64,000 nt of DNA from Bacteroidales bacterium (GCA_017477425.1 JAFUVT010000031.1:1-64000); one strand, 5' to 3'. Positions 1 to 8,346 are shown, numbered from the stretch's first letter. A program made the numbers and translations. Notes: generated by a model not told the origin, from the sequence alone.

Positions 1-1482
1 TTCCTCTATGGCAACGCCACCGAGGTGGAGAACGTGCCTGGTGAAGGCGTCAACGTCTTCATCAACGAAGATGCAGCACTCATCCAAAGCGGCACTGGTA
101 ACTTCAAGGCCACCGTCGGCATCACCTTCGACAACTCATGCAAGGCTGGCTACGACTACTACGGCAACAAGCTGAACTACGACTGGCACATGATGTCGAC
201 GCCGCTGAGCAACGCTCCCATCAACGCCACCTATGGCAGCCAATCGCAGCTGTGGGGTCCCGTTAACATCCAGAGCATCGATGCCAACTGCTACTTCCCG
301 AACGATCTGCCGATGAACACCGGCGGCGCCGTGAAGTGGGATTTCTACGCCTACTCAGAGCCCGACTACCACTGGATCAACCTGAAGCGCGGCAGCGACA
401 GCCACTGGCACATGGACAACGGACAACAGATCACCTATACCAACGAGGAGTCATTCGTCCCCGGCAAGGGCTACATGATGGCCATCAATCAGGACAGCTA
501 CATGAGCAGCACGGGTACGCTGACCAACAAGAATTTCGACGTGACACTGACCAACGGTGAGCCCGAGAGCATCGCCTACAACAAGGGCTGGAACCTCGTG
601 GGTAATCCCTACCAGGCCTACCTCGACCTCTACAAGCTGAACCGTACCGTCTATGCCTACGACGCAGAGACCGGCACCTACATCCCCTATACCGCTGGTG
701 CTTCAACCAATCCTGCAACGCTGTCGCAGTTCATCCACCCGCACCAAGCCTTCTTCGCCCACTATAGCGAAGGCGCGACGCTGAGCTTCACGACCGACAT
801 GGCCACGACCGAGACGACCGCGACCTCGTACTTCCGCGACAGCAAGCCCAACTACCCGTTGGTCAACCTCTTCGCCGAGAACGCCTCTGGCAACCGCGAC
901 CTGACCATCATCGAGTTCAACCGCCCGACGCTGGGTGGCGCCACCAAGATCAAAGCCTTGCGTAGCTCCAACTTCCAGATTGCGGCTCACCTTAACGGAC
1001 AAAGCTACGGCCTGCTCTTCACGCCTGAAGACACCGAGAAAGTGCCGGTGCACTTCCAGACGGCCGAAGACGGCACCTACACCCTGACGTGGAACACCCA
1101 GAACGGCGACTTCACCAGCCTGCTGCTGGTCGACAACAAGACCGGTGTCATCACCGACATGCTGCGTGCCGACCACTACACCTTCGACGCCTCGAAGGAC
1201 GACTACAGCTCGCGCTTCTACCTCACCTACGCCGTGACGGGCGTCGACGAGAACGGCGCTTCGACAGGCTCAGCGACCTTCGCCTTCTTCGACGGCTCCG
1301 AGTGGGTCGTCAACGGCCAAGGCACGCTCGACGTGGTCGACGTCCTCGGACGCATCGTCCTCAGCCAGCGCCTCACCAACGACCAGAACCGCGTCGGCCT
1401 CAACGGCGTCGCTCCCGGCGTCTACATGATGCGCGTGACCAACGGCAAGAACGTGATGGTGCAGAAGGTCGTGGTCAAGTAA
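1..1482 (+). CDS. T9SS-exported surface protein, 3' part (start lies outside the window)
   Basis: The frame is open from the first base, so this is the C-terminal 493 residues of a longer protein. The visible part is a repetitive, aromatic- and Asn/Thr-rich beta-type sequence without a recognisable catalytic domain. The last 60 to 75 residues form a type A sorting domain of the type IX secretion system: an immunoglobulin-like strand pattern with the motifs DVLGR, GVAPGVYMMRV and a terminal VQKVVVK. In this family the domain directs passage across the outer membrane and is then removed or replaced by an anionic lipopolysaccharide anchor. A dispersed-repeat core lies in frame at 1259-1278 just before the sorting domain and encodes a Ser/Thr/Gly linker. 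The small gene at 1614 follows and may belong to the same unit. Function of the passenger is unknown. Confidence 0.85.
   Translation, partial: FLYGNATEVENVPGEGVNVFINEDAALIQSGTGNFKATVGITFDNSCKAGYDYYGNKLNYDWHMMSTPLSNAPINATYGSQSQLWGPVNIQSIDANCYFPNDLPMNTGGAVKWDFYAYSEPDYHWINLKRGSDSHWHMDNGQQITYTNEESFVPGKGYMMAINQDSYMSSTGTLTNKNFDVTLTNGEPESIAYNKGWNLVGNPYQAYLDLYKLNRTVYAYDAETGTYIPYTAGASTNPATLSQFIHPHQAFFAHYSEGATLSFTTDMATTETTATSYFRDSKPNYPLVNLFAENASGNRDLTIIEFNRPTLGGATKIKALRSSNFQIAAHLNGQSYGLLFTPEDTEKVPVHFQTAEDGTYTLTWNTQNGDFTSLLLVDNKTGVITDMLRADHYTFDASKDDYSSRFYLTYAVTGVDENGASTGSATFAFFDGSEWVVNGQGTLDVVDVLGRIVLSQRLTNDQNRVGLNGVAPGVYMMRVTNGKNVMVQKVVVK
1259..1278 (+). repeat. In-frame copy of the dispersed TTCGACAGGCTCAG element
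   Basis: The core TTCGACAGGCTCAG matches the intergenic copies at 28489, 28535 and 31331 and the copy inside the ribonucleotide reductase gene. Here it is read as Ser-Thr-Gly-Ser and sits between the passenger and the sorting domain. One base differs from the usual GGGACC end. Confidence 0.6.
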
Positions 1483-1559
1483 CTATGGCCGATAGCCAAT
1501 GGCCAATGGCCCACGCCAACAGTTGGCGCTGCCATTGGCCATAGGCCATAAGCCATAGT
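1482..1559. repeat. 78-bp heptad-built inverted repeat
   Basis: The ends ACTATGGC and GCCATAGT are perfect inverted copies, and the arms CCAATGG...CACGCCAAC and TTGGCG...CCATTGG pair imperfectly around an AG centre. Each arm consists of seven-base words (CCAATGG twice on the left; CCATAGG, CCATAAG, CCATAGT on the right). It begins on the last base of the stop codon of the upstream gene, and may act as a transcript-end hairpin. Confidence 0.7.
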
Positions 1560-1613
1560 ACAACAAGCTAAATACGAAAACAAGAGTAATAAATCAAATA
1601 AATTGAACATACG

Positions 1614-1871
1614 ATGAAGAAGTTAATAGCAATCACAGCCGCACTGATGATGGCCACAGCCCCGGCCATGGCCCAGGTGTTCATCATGGACGAGGACGAG
1701 TGGAACGGCAACCGCGCTGCAACAGAAGATCCTTCAATGCCCGGTGCCATGATCCTCGAGCAGGACAGTCCGAACGACCAATACGTGCCCGTGGGCGAAG
1801 GCCTCATGCTGCTCACCACCCTCGCCGGCGCCTACCTGCTGGGCAAGAAGAAAAGCCAAAAAGACAATTGA
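1614..1871 (+). CDS. Small secreted protein with sorting-signal-like C-terminal tail (85 aa)
   Basis: I do not recognise a named family. The protein has an N-terminal signal peptide (residues 1-21, ending AMAQ), a short acidic middle (DEDEW, EDPSMPG), then VPVGEG at 58-63, a hydrophobic stretch at 64-77 and a basic end KKKSQK. Motif, membrane helix and basic cluster in that order is the layout of PEP-CTERM-like substrates of exosortases and archaeosortases. An exosortase-like protein is encoded at 15617-16240, 14 kb away. The gene follows the T9SS substrate on the same strand; the 130-base gap holds the 78-bp inverted repeat. The alternative is a simple bitopic membrane peptide whose tail is only an anchor. 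The ATG at 1614 is preceded by an A-rich leader, as is usual in this phylum. Confidence 0.7.
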   Translation: MKKLIAITAALMMATAPAMAQVFIMDEDEWNGNRAATEDPSMPGAMILEQDSPNDQYVPVGEGLMLLTTLAGAYLLGKKKSQKDN

Positions 1872-1911
1872 TGCCGTGCGGCCCTCGCAAAGCTGCTCGG
1901 CTACGGAACGA

Positions 1912-1945
1912 AAAAGAGCCGCCTCAATTCTGAGACGGCTCTTTT
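1912..1945. terminator. Bidirectional rho-independent terminator
   Basis: AAAAGAGCCG pairs with CGGCTCTTTT across a short loop, with A and T tracts on either side. It lies between the convergent small-protein gene and gldB. Confidence 0.85.
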
Positions 1946-1951
1946 CGTTTT

Positions 1952-2947
1952 TCATTTCTTCGGCTTATAGCCCGAGTCCTGGAACAGCTCCTGCAAGTCC
2001 TTCCGTCGCATCAGCGTCGGTAAGTCATAGCCGTTGTTGGAAACATAAGCACGGAGGATGTTGAGGCCGAAGAACTCGCCCAGACGGGCGGGGGCATCGT
2101 TGCTGTAGGCCTGCGTGAACGGCCCGTCGCCAAAGAGCATCATGTGGGCATCCAGGCTGGCATCGTAGAGACGGCGGCTGCCGACGATGTCGGCCCACGC
2201 CGCCCCTTCATTCTCGACGGCCCACTGCCACTGCCGTGCAGCGTAGCCCAGCAGGACGCTGTCGGGCATCGTGGGGCACATCGCCTCGACGAAGAAGTCG
2301 CGGCGTCCATAAAACACCATCTCCTCCACGATTTGTCCCTGCTTGCGCCACTCAGCGAGGTAGGTCGCATACAAACATTCGGCCACGTCCTTGGCCAAGG
2401 TGGCCACGTTGGTGCGCACCACCATGTATTGCGGCATCCCGATTTGGTCGTAGACCGCATCGCCATCGAGGTACCAGTCCAACGAAATCACCAACACGTC
2501 GTCGATGATTTGGACGGGAGGCACGTCGACGATGACGCCCGTCACGCAAGTGAAGGCCTGCCGCGGCAACTCGATCTCGGGATAATAATAATGGAAATGC
2601 GCCAACACGTCCTCCACCATGGGCTCCACCCGCTTGAGGTCGGGGAAAGCGGCTTTCACCTGACGATAGAGATGGAGGCTGAAGGGGTCGGTGGCGAAGT
2701 CCTTCAGATAGCCGACCGCTTCGGCATCGTCGAGGTCGCCGCCGAGGAACACCGAGTAATGGTCCTGGATGGCTTTGAGCTCTTGCTGGAAGCGTGTCGT
2801 GTCGAGGCCGAAGAGCACGTCCTCGTAACGCTCGAAAAGGAGGTCGTAGGGCTCGGTTTTCACGTCGAGCAGGACTTTGTAGGCCGGCGTCTGCCTTTGG
2901 CAGGCCACGGCCAACAGCGCCAAAATGATGAGGGTTATTCTTTTCAT
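1952..2947 (-). CDS. gldB: Gliding motility lipoprotein GldB
   Basis: GldB is a lipoprotein required for gliding and chitin use in Flavobacterium johnsoniae and retained in many non-gliding Bacteroidota with T9SS. The 331-residue product starts MKRITLIIL and has a lipobox LAVAC at residues 13-17, so it is probably lipid-anchored. The remainder matches GldB in length and in its WYLDGD, YMVVRTN and YLAEWRKQG segments. The ATG at 2947 was chosen over an upstream in-frame start because it places the lipoprotein signal at the N-terminus. The gene begins one base after the cinA stop codon, so the two are co-transcribed. Its exact biochemical role is not known. Confidence 0.85.
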   Translation of the reverse strand: MKRITLIILALLAVACQRQTPAYKVLLDVKTEPYDLLFERYEDVLFGLDTTRFQQELKAIQDHYSVFLGGDLDDAEAVGYLKDFATDPFSLHLYRQVKAAFPDLKRVEPMVEDVLAHFHYYYPEIELPRQAFTCVTGVIVDVPPVQIIDDVLVISLDWYLDGDAVYDQIGMPQYMVVRTNVATLAKDVAECLYATYLAEWRKQGQIVEEMVFYGRRDFFVEAMCPTMPDSVLLGYAARQWQWAVENEGAAWADIVGSRRLYDASLDAHMMLFGDGPFTQAYSNDAPARLGEFFGLNILRAYVSNNGYDLPTLMRRKDLQELFQDSGYKPKK

Positions 2948-2948
2948 A

Positions 2949-4193
2949 TTACTTGAGTATCGTTTCACGGAGCATCTCGTAAGCCGCCACCGTGGCTCGG
3001 TTAATGACATTCTCACGGTCCTTGCCGAAGTTGAAACAGCGCGACGTGACGCCTTTCGGGGAGGCTACGCCAATCCAGACGGTGCCGACGGGTGTCGCCT
3101 CTGTGCCACCGCTCGGCCCCGCCACGCCCGTGGTGGCCACGCCGAAGTCGGCCTCCATCAGGTCGCGGACGCCCACGGCCATGCCTTCCACCACCTGCTG
3201 GCTGACCACGCCATACGTTTCAATCGTTTCGGCAGGCACGCCCAGCACCTTGGTCTTCGTCGGGGTGGCGTAGGTGACCGCCGTCCCTCTGAAGACTTCT
3301 GAACTGCCAGGCATCAAGGTCATGACATGGGCGATGTTGCCTCCCGTGCAGCTCTCCGCCGAGGCGAAAGTCATACCTTTATTAATTAATAGGTCGAACA
3401 CGACGCGCTCGATGGGCTGGTCCTCCATCGAGAAAATATGTTCCGAAATCAATGGCACCAGTTTCGTGATCTCTTCGTCCAAGGTTTGATGGAGCAAGTC
3501 GGCGTTCTCGTGCCGTCCGCTCAGGCGCAGGCGCACCATGCCGTATTGCGGCAGGTAGGCCAACGAAAGGAATTCGGGCAAAGCCTCTTCCCACTCCTTG
3601 ATGCGGTCGGCCAAGAACGACTCACCGATGCCCGTGGTCATCACGACGCGTTTCTCGTAAGGCACGGCGTGGAACCGTTTCAGGAAGCGAGGCAGCAGCT
3701 CGTCGTTGAAGATGCCTTTCATCTCGAACGGCACGCCCGGCATGAAGACAAACACCGTCCCTTCCTTTTCGAGCCACATGCACGGCGCGGTGCCGTAGTT
3801 GTTGGGGATGTAGAGACCCGCCTTGGGCAGCATCGCCTGCCCGCGGTTGCGCTCGCTCATCTGGAAACCGCGACGGGTGAACAAGGCAACGACATTATCG
3901 TAGGCCTCCTGGCAAAACGCCAATTCGGTGTCGAAAAACTTGCAGACCGTAGGTTTGGTGATATCGTCGGCGGTGGGGCCCAGTCCCCCCGTGACCAAAA
4001 CAAGGTCGGCATCCATGCAGGCCTCGAACGCGTCGAGGATGGCCTTTTCGGAGTCGCCGATGGTCAACGACGAATCGAGATGGAATCCGGCAGCCGACAG
4101 GCGTTCGCCCAACCAGGCCGCATTGGTGTTGATCACCTGACCGATCAGCAGCTCGTCGCCAATGGAAATGTTTTTGATGATGATTTCGCTCAT
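2949..4193 (-). CDS. cinA: CinA family protein, probable NMN amidohydrolase
   Basis: Two-domain CinA of 414 residues. The N-terminal molybdopterin-binding-like (COG1058) domain covers about residues 1-250 and shows NTNAAWLGERL and TGGLGPTADDITK. The C-terminal CinA domain (about 260-410) has the SAESCTGG motif of PncC nicotinamide-nucleotide amidohydrolases, which convert NMN to nicotinic acid mononucleotide in pyridine nucleotide salvage; the N-terminal domain acts as an ADP-ribose pyrophosphatase in some homologues. Length is normal for the full-length form. The gene has its own promoter (4211-4218) divergent from the nucleoside phosphorylase gene and runs directly into gldB. Confidence 0.92.
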   Translation of the reverse strand: MSEIIIKNISIGDELLIGQVINTNAAWLGERLSAAGFHLDSSLTIGDSEKAILDAFEACMDADLVLVTGGLGPTADDITKPTVCKFFDTELAFCQEAYDNVVALFTRRGFQMSERNRGQAMLPKAGLYIPNNYGTAPCMWLEKEGTVFVFMPGVPFEMKGIFNDELLPRFLKRFHAVPYEKRVVMTTGIGESFLADRIKEWEEALPEFLSLAYLPQYGMVRLRLSGRHENADLLHQTLDEEITKLVPLISEHIFSMEDQPIERVVFDLLINKGMTFASAESCTGGNIAHVMTLMPGSSEVFRGTAVTYATPTKTKVLGVPAETIETYGVVSQQVVEGMAVGVRDLMEADFGVATTGVAGPSGGTEATPVGTVWIGVASPKGVTSRCFNFGKDRENVINRATVAAYEMLRETILK

Positions 4194-4210
4194 ACTTCAG
4201 GAAATTTGCG

Positions 4211-4218
4211 CAAAAGTA
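4211..4218 (-). promoter_or_regulatory. Promoter -7 element for cinA-gldB
   Basis: Reads TACTTTTG on the minus strand with TTG about 19 bases upstream, the Bacteroidota arrangement. It is interleaved with the divergent promoter at 4248. Confidence 0.55.
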
Positions 4219-4247
4219 GAAAATATTATTGATTCAACAATTATTCT

Positions 4248-4255
4248 TATCTTTG
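4248..4255 (+). promoter_or_regulatory. Promoter -7 element for the nucleoside phosphorylase gene
   Basis: TATCTTTG with a TTG about 19 bases upstream; the start codon is 22 bases downstream. Confidence 0.6.
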
Positions 4256-4276
4256 CACTTTCAAATCATCACAACC

Positions 4277-5158
4277 ATGAATCAACCCATTCCTGCATCA
4301 CAACTCGTCCTCAACGGCGAGGGCGCCGTATATCACCTGAACCTCCATCCCGACCAGCTGGCCGACGACGTCATCCTCGTCGGCGACCCCAACCGTGTGG
4401 AGATGATTGCCTCTTTCTTCGACAAGGTAGAAGTGAAGCGTGAAAACCGCGAACTCGTCAGCCGCACGGGCTATTTCCACGGCAAGCGCATCACCGCCCT
4501 CTCGACGGGCATGGGCACCGACAACCTCGACATCGTGATGAACGAGCTCGATGCCCTGGCCAACATCGACCTGAAGACGCGGATGCCCAAGGAAACGCAT
4601 CACAGCTTGAACCTCATCCGTCTGGGCACCTGCGGTGCGTTGCAGCCCGACATCGCCGTAGGCGACAGCTACGTGGCCACGCGCTATGCCATCGGCTTAG
4701 ACGGCCTACTCTACTTCTACGAGAAGCACGACAAGGTCAACGAGATCGCGATGCGTGACGCCTTCATCCAGCAGATGGCCTACCCGACCGACCTGCCCAA
4801 ACCGTATGTCGTAGAAGGCTCCAAGGAGCTCTTCAGCCGTCTGGCGGAAGGCTACTACCAAGGCGTGACGGCCACGGCCCCCGGTTTCTACGGCCCACAA
4901 GGCCGGACGCTGAGGATGCGCCTCGCCTATCCTGAGCTGAACCAAAAGATAGAGTCGTTCGACTATCAAGGCTGGCGCGTCTGCAATTTCGAGATGGAAT
5001 CGTCGGCACTCTACGGGCTGGGCAAAATGATGGGGCACAACTGCATGACCATCTGCGTGGCCATCGCCAACCGCGTCACCGAACAGTTCTCGACCGACTA
5101 TCACCCCTTTGTAAAAAAACTCATTGTCAACACCTTAGAAAGGCTTTCTGGAAAATGA
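4277..5158 (+). CDS. Nucleoside phosphorylase (uridine phosphorylase type)
   Basis: Member of the PNP/UDP phosphorylase superfamily (NP-I fold), which splits nucleosides with phosphate into base and ribose-1-phosphate. The 293-residue protein carries VGDPNRVEMI for phosphate binding, the LSTGMGTDN loop, LGTCGALQPDIAVGD and FEMESSALYGLGKMMG, the conserved Met/Glu ribose-binding segment. The Bacteroidales group with this N-terminus is usually annotated as uridine phosphorylase, but the base specificity cannot be read with certainty here. It is monocistronic. The ATG at 4277 follows the promoter and was preferred to the upstream in-frame ATG at 4229, which lies before the promoter element. Confidence 0.88.
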   Translation: MNQPIPASQLVLNGEGAVYHLNLHPDQLADDVILVGDPNRVEMIASFFDKVEVKRENRELVSRTGYFHGKRITALSTGMGTDNLDIVMNELDALANIDLKTRMPKETHHSLNLIRLGTCGALQPDIAVGDSYVATRYAIGLDGLLYFYEKHDKVNEIAMRDAFIQQMAYPTDLPKPYVVEGSKELFSRLAEGYYQGVTATAPGFYGPQGRTLRMRLAYPELNQKIESFDYQGWRVCNFEMESSALYGLGKMMGHNCMTICVAIANRVTEQFSTDYHPFVKKLIVNTLERLSGK

Positions 5159-5224
5159 CCGGTTCTATTGCAAAAAAAAGATGACTTTTTTTTCAACTTT
5201 CAAGATTTGTAAGGAAAAAATATC

Positions 5225-5232
5225 TATTTTTG
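5225..5232 (+). promoter_or_regulatory. Promoter -7 element for the OmpA-family gene
   Basis: TATTTTTG with TTTG starting 19 bases upstream at 5206. The transcribed leader of about 70 bases holds a repeated AAAAAGTAAATAAATT sequence. Confidence 0.6.
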
Positions 5233-5311
5233 CCGCTCGAAAATAGTACCCTCTCGAAGAGAATAACAAAAAGTAAATAAATTCAAAAAGTAAATAAATT
5301 ATTGAAAAGCA

Positions 5312-6607
5312 ATGAAAAGAGTATTTATCACATTGGTTGCATTTCTTGCGGTTTCCACTTCGGTGATGGCTGCAGGTCATGTTGACTCGGTCCGTTACTT
5401 GACGACCAAAGCCTGGAAAAACTGGTTCATCTCTGCTGATGCCACGGCCAACTGGTGGCAAGGCAGCATGAGAACCCCCGAGGGATTTACGAAGAGCTAC
5501 ACTGCCGTTGAATGGGGAGAGCCGACTTTCGGTTTCAATGCCAACGTCGGTAAGTGGATCAACCACAAGGTTGGCGTGAGATTGGGTTACAGCAACACCA
5601 AGATCAACAGCTACATCAATGGCAGACACATTGGTTTGGACCACATCCAGTATCTCTATGGTGACGATCCTCAACCCGTTGAGACCGTGGGTGCCAACAG
5701 CATCTACAGAACCTCGATGCGTTACCACAAGTTGCAAGCTGACTTCATGTTCAGCCCCATCGACTTCTTCGAAGGCTACTACAACGAGAACCGCGTGTGG
5801 ACACCTGTGCTGTATGTCGGCGCTGGCGGTGCCTACACCTCGGCTGACTTCTTCGCCATCAAGTCGATGATTGACAACTACAAAGCCAAGAACGACGAGA
5901 ACGTCGAAGCCAAGGGCAACAACTTCGAGTTGGCCATGGGTTGCGGTTTGCTCAACAACTTCCGCCTGGGCACGCACTGGGACATCAACCTCGACCTGGG
6001 TTGGACCTTCCAAAGATGGACCATCGACTCCTGGACCTATGAGTTCGAAGGCGCCTTCGACGGCAAGAGCATCAGACCCAAGAGATTCGACAACATGTAC
6101 ACCGCTGCTTTGGGCCTCACCTACTACTTCAGCAGAGAGTACGACCTGCCCAACAACTGCTGCGACGAGATGGACATCATGCGCCGCAAGCTCGACAGCC
6201 TGATGAACCTTCCGGCTCCCGACCCGATCCACGACACCGTCGTGAACTTCGTCAACATGCAGACCGAAGACATCATCAGCTATCCGTTCTCGATCTTCTT
6301 CAACCGCGACTCCTATCAGCTGATGTCGAGAAGAGACCTCATCAACCTTCGTGAGATCGCCGAAGTGGCCAAGGCCAACAACTTCAAGATCCGCCTGAGA
6401 GGCTCAGCCGACAGCGCCACCGCTACCCCGGCCTACAACCAGACCCTGTCGGAGAACCGCTGCCGCAAGATCATGAGCGAACTCATGGAGATGGGTATCC
6501 CCGAGAGCCAGATCATCCTGCAACCTGTGGGTGGTGTGAAGGAACTCGACCCGACCGAATTCGACCGCCGCGTGTTGGTTGAGCTCGTCAAGGAAGCCAA
6601 GCAATAA
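5312..6607 (+). CDS. OmpA family outer membrane protein
   Basis: 431 residues. Signal peptide at 1-21 (MKRVFITLVAFLAVSTSVMA), an N-terminal beta-barrel region to about residue 290 rich in aromatic alternating strands, and a C-terminal OmpA-like peptidoglycan-binding domain from about 310. In the latter, GSADSATATPAYNQTLSENR gives the conserved Asp and Arg that hold diaminopimelate. The protein would tether the outer membrane to the cell wall. It stands alone between a promoter at 5225 and a strong terminator at 6627. Codon use is noticeably restricted (AAC, GAC and CTG dominate), which fits an abundant protein. Confidence 0.88.
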   Translation: MKRVFITLVAFLAVSTSVMAAGHVDSVRYLTTKAWKNWFISADATANWWQGSMRTPEGFTKSYTAVEWGEPTFGFNANVGKWINHKVGVRLGYSNTKINSYINGRHIGLDHIQYLYGDDPQPVETVGANSIYRTSMRYHKLQADFMFSPIDFFEGYYNENRVWTPVLYVGAGGAYTSADFFAIKSMIDNYKAKNDENVEAKGNNFELAMGCGLLNNFRLGTHWDINLDLGWTFQRWTIDSWTYEFEGAFDGKSIRPKRFDNMYTAALGLTYYFSREYDLPNNCCDEMDIMRRKLDSLMNLPAPDPIHDTVVNFVNMQTEDIISYPFSIFFNRDSYQLMSRRDLINLREIAEVAKANNFKIRLRGSADSATATPAYNQTLSENRCRKIMSELMEMGIPESQIILQPVGGVKELDPTEFDRRVLVELVKEAKQ

Positions 6608-6626
6608 AAAGAAAGCTAAACGAAGC

Positions 6627-6660
6627 AAAAGCCTGACGGGAACGCCAGGCTTTTCTTTTT
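6627..6660 (+). terminator. Rho-independent terminator after the OmpA-family gene
   Basis: AAAAGCCTG and CAGGCTTTT pair across a short loop, followed by CTTTTTTT. Confidence 0.88.
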
Positions 6661-6694
6661 TTCAGGATTATGCGCAGAATTCAAAAATGATTCT

Positions 6695-6702
6695 TACCTT
6701 TG
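6695..6702 (+). promoter_or_regulatory. Promoter -7 element for the 6745 gene
   Basis: TACCTTTG, 43 bases before the start codon. Confidence 0.55.
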
Positions 6703-6744
6703 CATCATAGAACAACCATTCATAATCATCAAAACACACTAAAA

Positions 6745-7473
6745 ATGAAAAAGACGTTTTTACTGATTGCCGCCCTGCTCATGATGGGTAGCGCTGCATT
6801 CGCTGGTGGCGGCTTCGACCTGGCCATCGGCCCGAAAGTCGGTTACCAAACCGCGAAACTCTCCTACGACAAAGCCGACATCAAATCGGGATTCGCCAAC
6901 CACTTCACCGCTGGCGTATTTGGCCGCATCACCGTTGGCCGTGTCTACGTGCAACCCGAGGTGCTCTATTTCAAGACCACCAATGTCTTCAATGTCAGCG
7001 TCACTGGAACGGATGAAAACGAGAACCTGTTCAACCTGCCCACCGGCGCCAATGCCAACTTGACCCTTAATTCGATGAACCTGCAAGTGCCCATCTTGAT
7101 TGGTGTCAACATCATCGATCTGGACGTCGTCACCTTGCGTGCACAAGTGGGCCCGACCGCCAACTTCACCTTGCAATCGAAGACTTTGTTCGACCAGACC
7201 TACTCCATCGATGGCACCTCACACAACATGCCTGAAGAGGCCACCACGACCGACCAAGATTTCGACACCAAAGCCATTTCTTGGGGTCTGCAAGCTGGTT
7301 TGGGTGTCGACGTGTTGAAGCGCATCACGCTTGATGTCAATTACAACTTTGGCCTGAGCAAAATGTTCGGTAACTTGAATGAAACCTCGCTGGGCGAAAC
7401 TTTCGACTTCAACAACATCGACAACACCAAACAAAACATGTTCATGGTGACCGTGGGTATCAAGCTGCTTTGA
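6745..7473 (+). CDS. Outer membrane beta-barrel protein (PorT/OMP_b-brl_2 type)
   Basis: 242 residues. Signal peptide MKKTFLLIAALLMMGSAAFA, then GGGFDLAIGPKVGYQTAKL, the usual opening of small Bacteroidota beta-barrels, and alternating hydrophobic strands to the C-terminal aromatic/hydrophobic strand MVTVGIKLL. No binding or catalytic site can be identified. It has its own promoter and terminator and converges with another barrel gene of identical length (242 aa) on the opposite strand. The ATG at 6745 was chosen because it begins the signal peptide. Some members of this fold (PorT) serve T9SS, but most have unknown roles. Confidence 0.8.
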   Translation: MKKTFLLIAALLMMGSAAFAGGGFDLAIGPKVGYQTAKLSYDKADIKSGFANHFTAGVFGRITVGRVYVQPEVLYFKTTNVFNVSVTGTDENENLFNLPTGANANLTLNSMNLQVPILIGVNIIDLDVVTLRAQVGPTANFTLQSKTLFDQTYSIDGTSHNMPEEATTTDQDFDTKAISWGLQAGLGVDVLKRITLDVNYNFGLSKMFGNLNETSLGETFDFNNIDNTKQNMFMVTVGIKLL

Positions 7474-7492
7474 TTCCTCACTACCAGACATA

Positions 7493-7525
7493 AAAAGAGA
7501 GCGACTCGACGAGCCGCTCTCTTTT
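7493..7525. terminator. Bidirectional terminator between two barrel genes
   Basis: AAAAGAGAGCG pairs with CGCTCTCTTTT around an 11-base loop that itself contains CTCGACGAG. Confidence 0.88.
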
Positions 7526-7543
7526 GTTTTGGTACCGATTGGA

Positions 7544-8272
7544 TTAGAAGAGGATACCCACTTCGACACCGAAACGGTTTTGAAGGACGTTCAGCTTGGG
7601 CTCACGATCGCCGATCTTATTGCCATTCTCAAAATAGTGAGCATAATGGTTGGGGGCGATGGAGTTGATGTTGTTGATGAAATCATGCGAGAAGTACAAA
7701 CCAGCGAAAACGCGTAAGCTCTCGTCGATGGCATACTGAGCACCAGCGCCAATCTTCAAGGAAGCGCGAAGGTTGCTGTACTCCTTGTTGGTGGCAGCAT
7801 ATTCACCAGCATTGTCATCCATGACCTTCACTCTCTGGGCATAGCCGAGGCCAGCACCCACTTGGGCATAAGCGCGAAGCGGAAGGCTACCGAGCTCGTT
7901 GGTCATCATCTTCAGCATCAACGGGATTTCGTAGACAGTGGCCTTGTACATTCTGTCAACTTTGTAGGTCTCAAGGACGGACACTGAATCAGCACCCATG
8001 ACCATACGGCCATTGTCAAAGCTGTAGTGACCACGGTTCATGTTCACGTTAACACCCGTGACGATGGCATAGTTAGGAGCGAAATAATACTCCGCGACGA
8101 CACCAACGCCAAAGCCCGTTTTCAGGCCTTCGTTTTGGGCGCCACCCGTTGTTGAACCGACCCAGTCAAAGCCAGGACCCAATTTGAAACCAAAGGCGAA
8201 GCCATTGTTTTGTGCTGAAACGGTCAGCGACATAGCCAGCATCAAGCCGACAAATAATAAACTTTTCTTCAT
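7544..8272 (-). CDS. Outer membrane beta-barrel protein (PorT-like)
   Basis: 242 residues with signal peptide MKKSLLFVGLMLAMSLTVSA, then GFAFGFKLGPGFDWVG and strands typical of the outer membrane beta-barrel family: GFGVGVVAEYYF, YEIPLMLKMM, LRAYAQVGAGLGYA, and a terminal strand GVEVGILF. The KxxxYEIPLxLK segment is characteristic of PorT-like proteins. It has its own promoter at 8299-8306. Not orthologous by eye to the convergent neighbour despite equal length. Function is unknown. Confidence 0.8.
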   Translation of the reverse strand: MKKSLLFVGLMLAMSLTVSAQNNGFAFGFKLGPGFDWVGSTTGGAQNEGLKTGFGVGVVAEYYFAPNYAIVTGVNVNMNRGHYSFDNGRMVMGADSVSVLETYKVDRMYKATVYEIPLMLKMMTNELGSLPLRAYAQVGAGLGYAQRVKVMDDNAGEYAATNKEYSNLRASLKIGAGAQYAIDESLRVFAGLYFSHDFINNINSIAPNHYAHYFENGNKIGDREPKLNVLQNRFGVEVGILF

Positions 8273-8298
8273 AGTTGTTAGGTTTTAGAATTACACGG

Positions 8299-8306
8299 CA
8301 AAAATA
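8299..8306 (-). promoter_or_regulatory. Promoter -7 element for the 7544-8272 gene
   Basis: TATTTTTG on the minus strand with TTG 19 bases upstream. Confidence 0.55.
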
Positions 8307-8346
8307 GTCTTTTTTTCAATAACAACAGACAAATCCACTTTTTTTC

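Noticed and set aside
5165-6232. Antisense ORF of 355 codons opposite the OmpA-family gene
   Set aside because: Opposite a convincing signal-peptide plus OmpA protein with its own promoter and terminator; no family resemblance.
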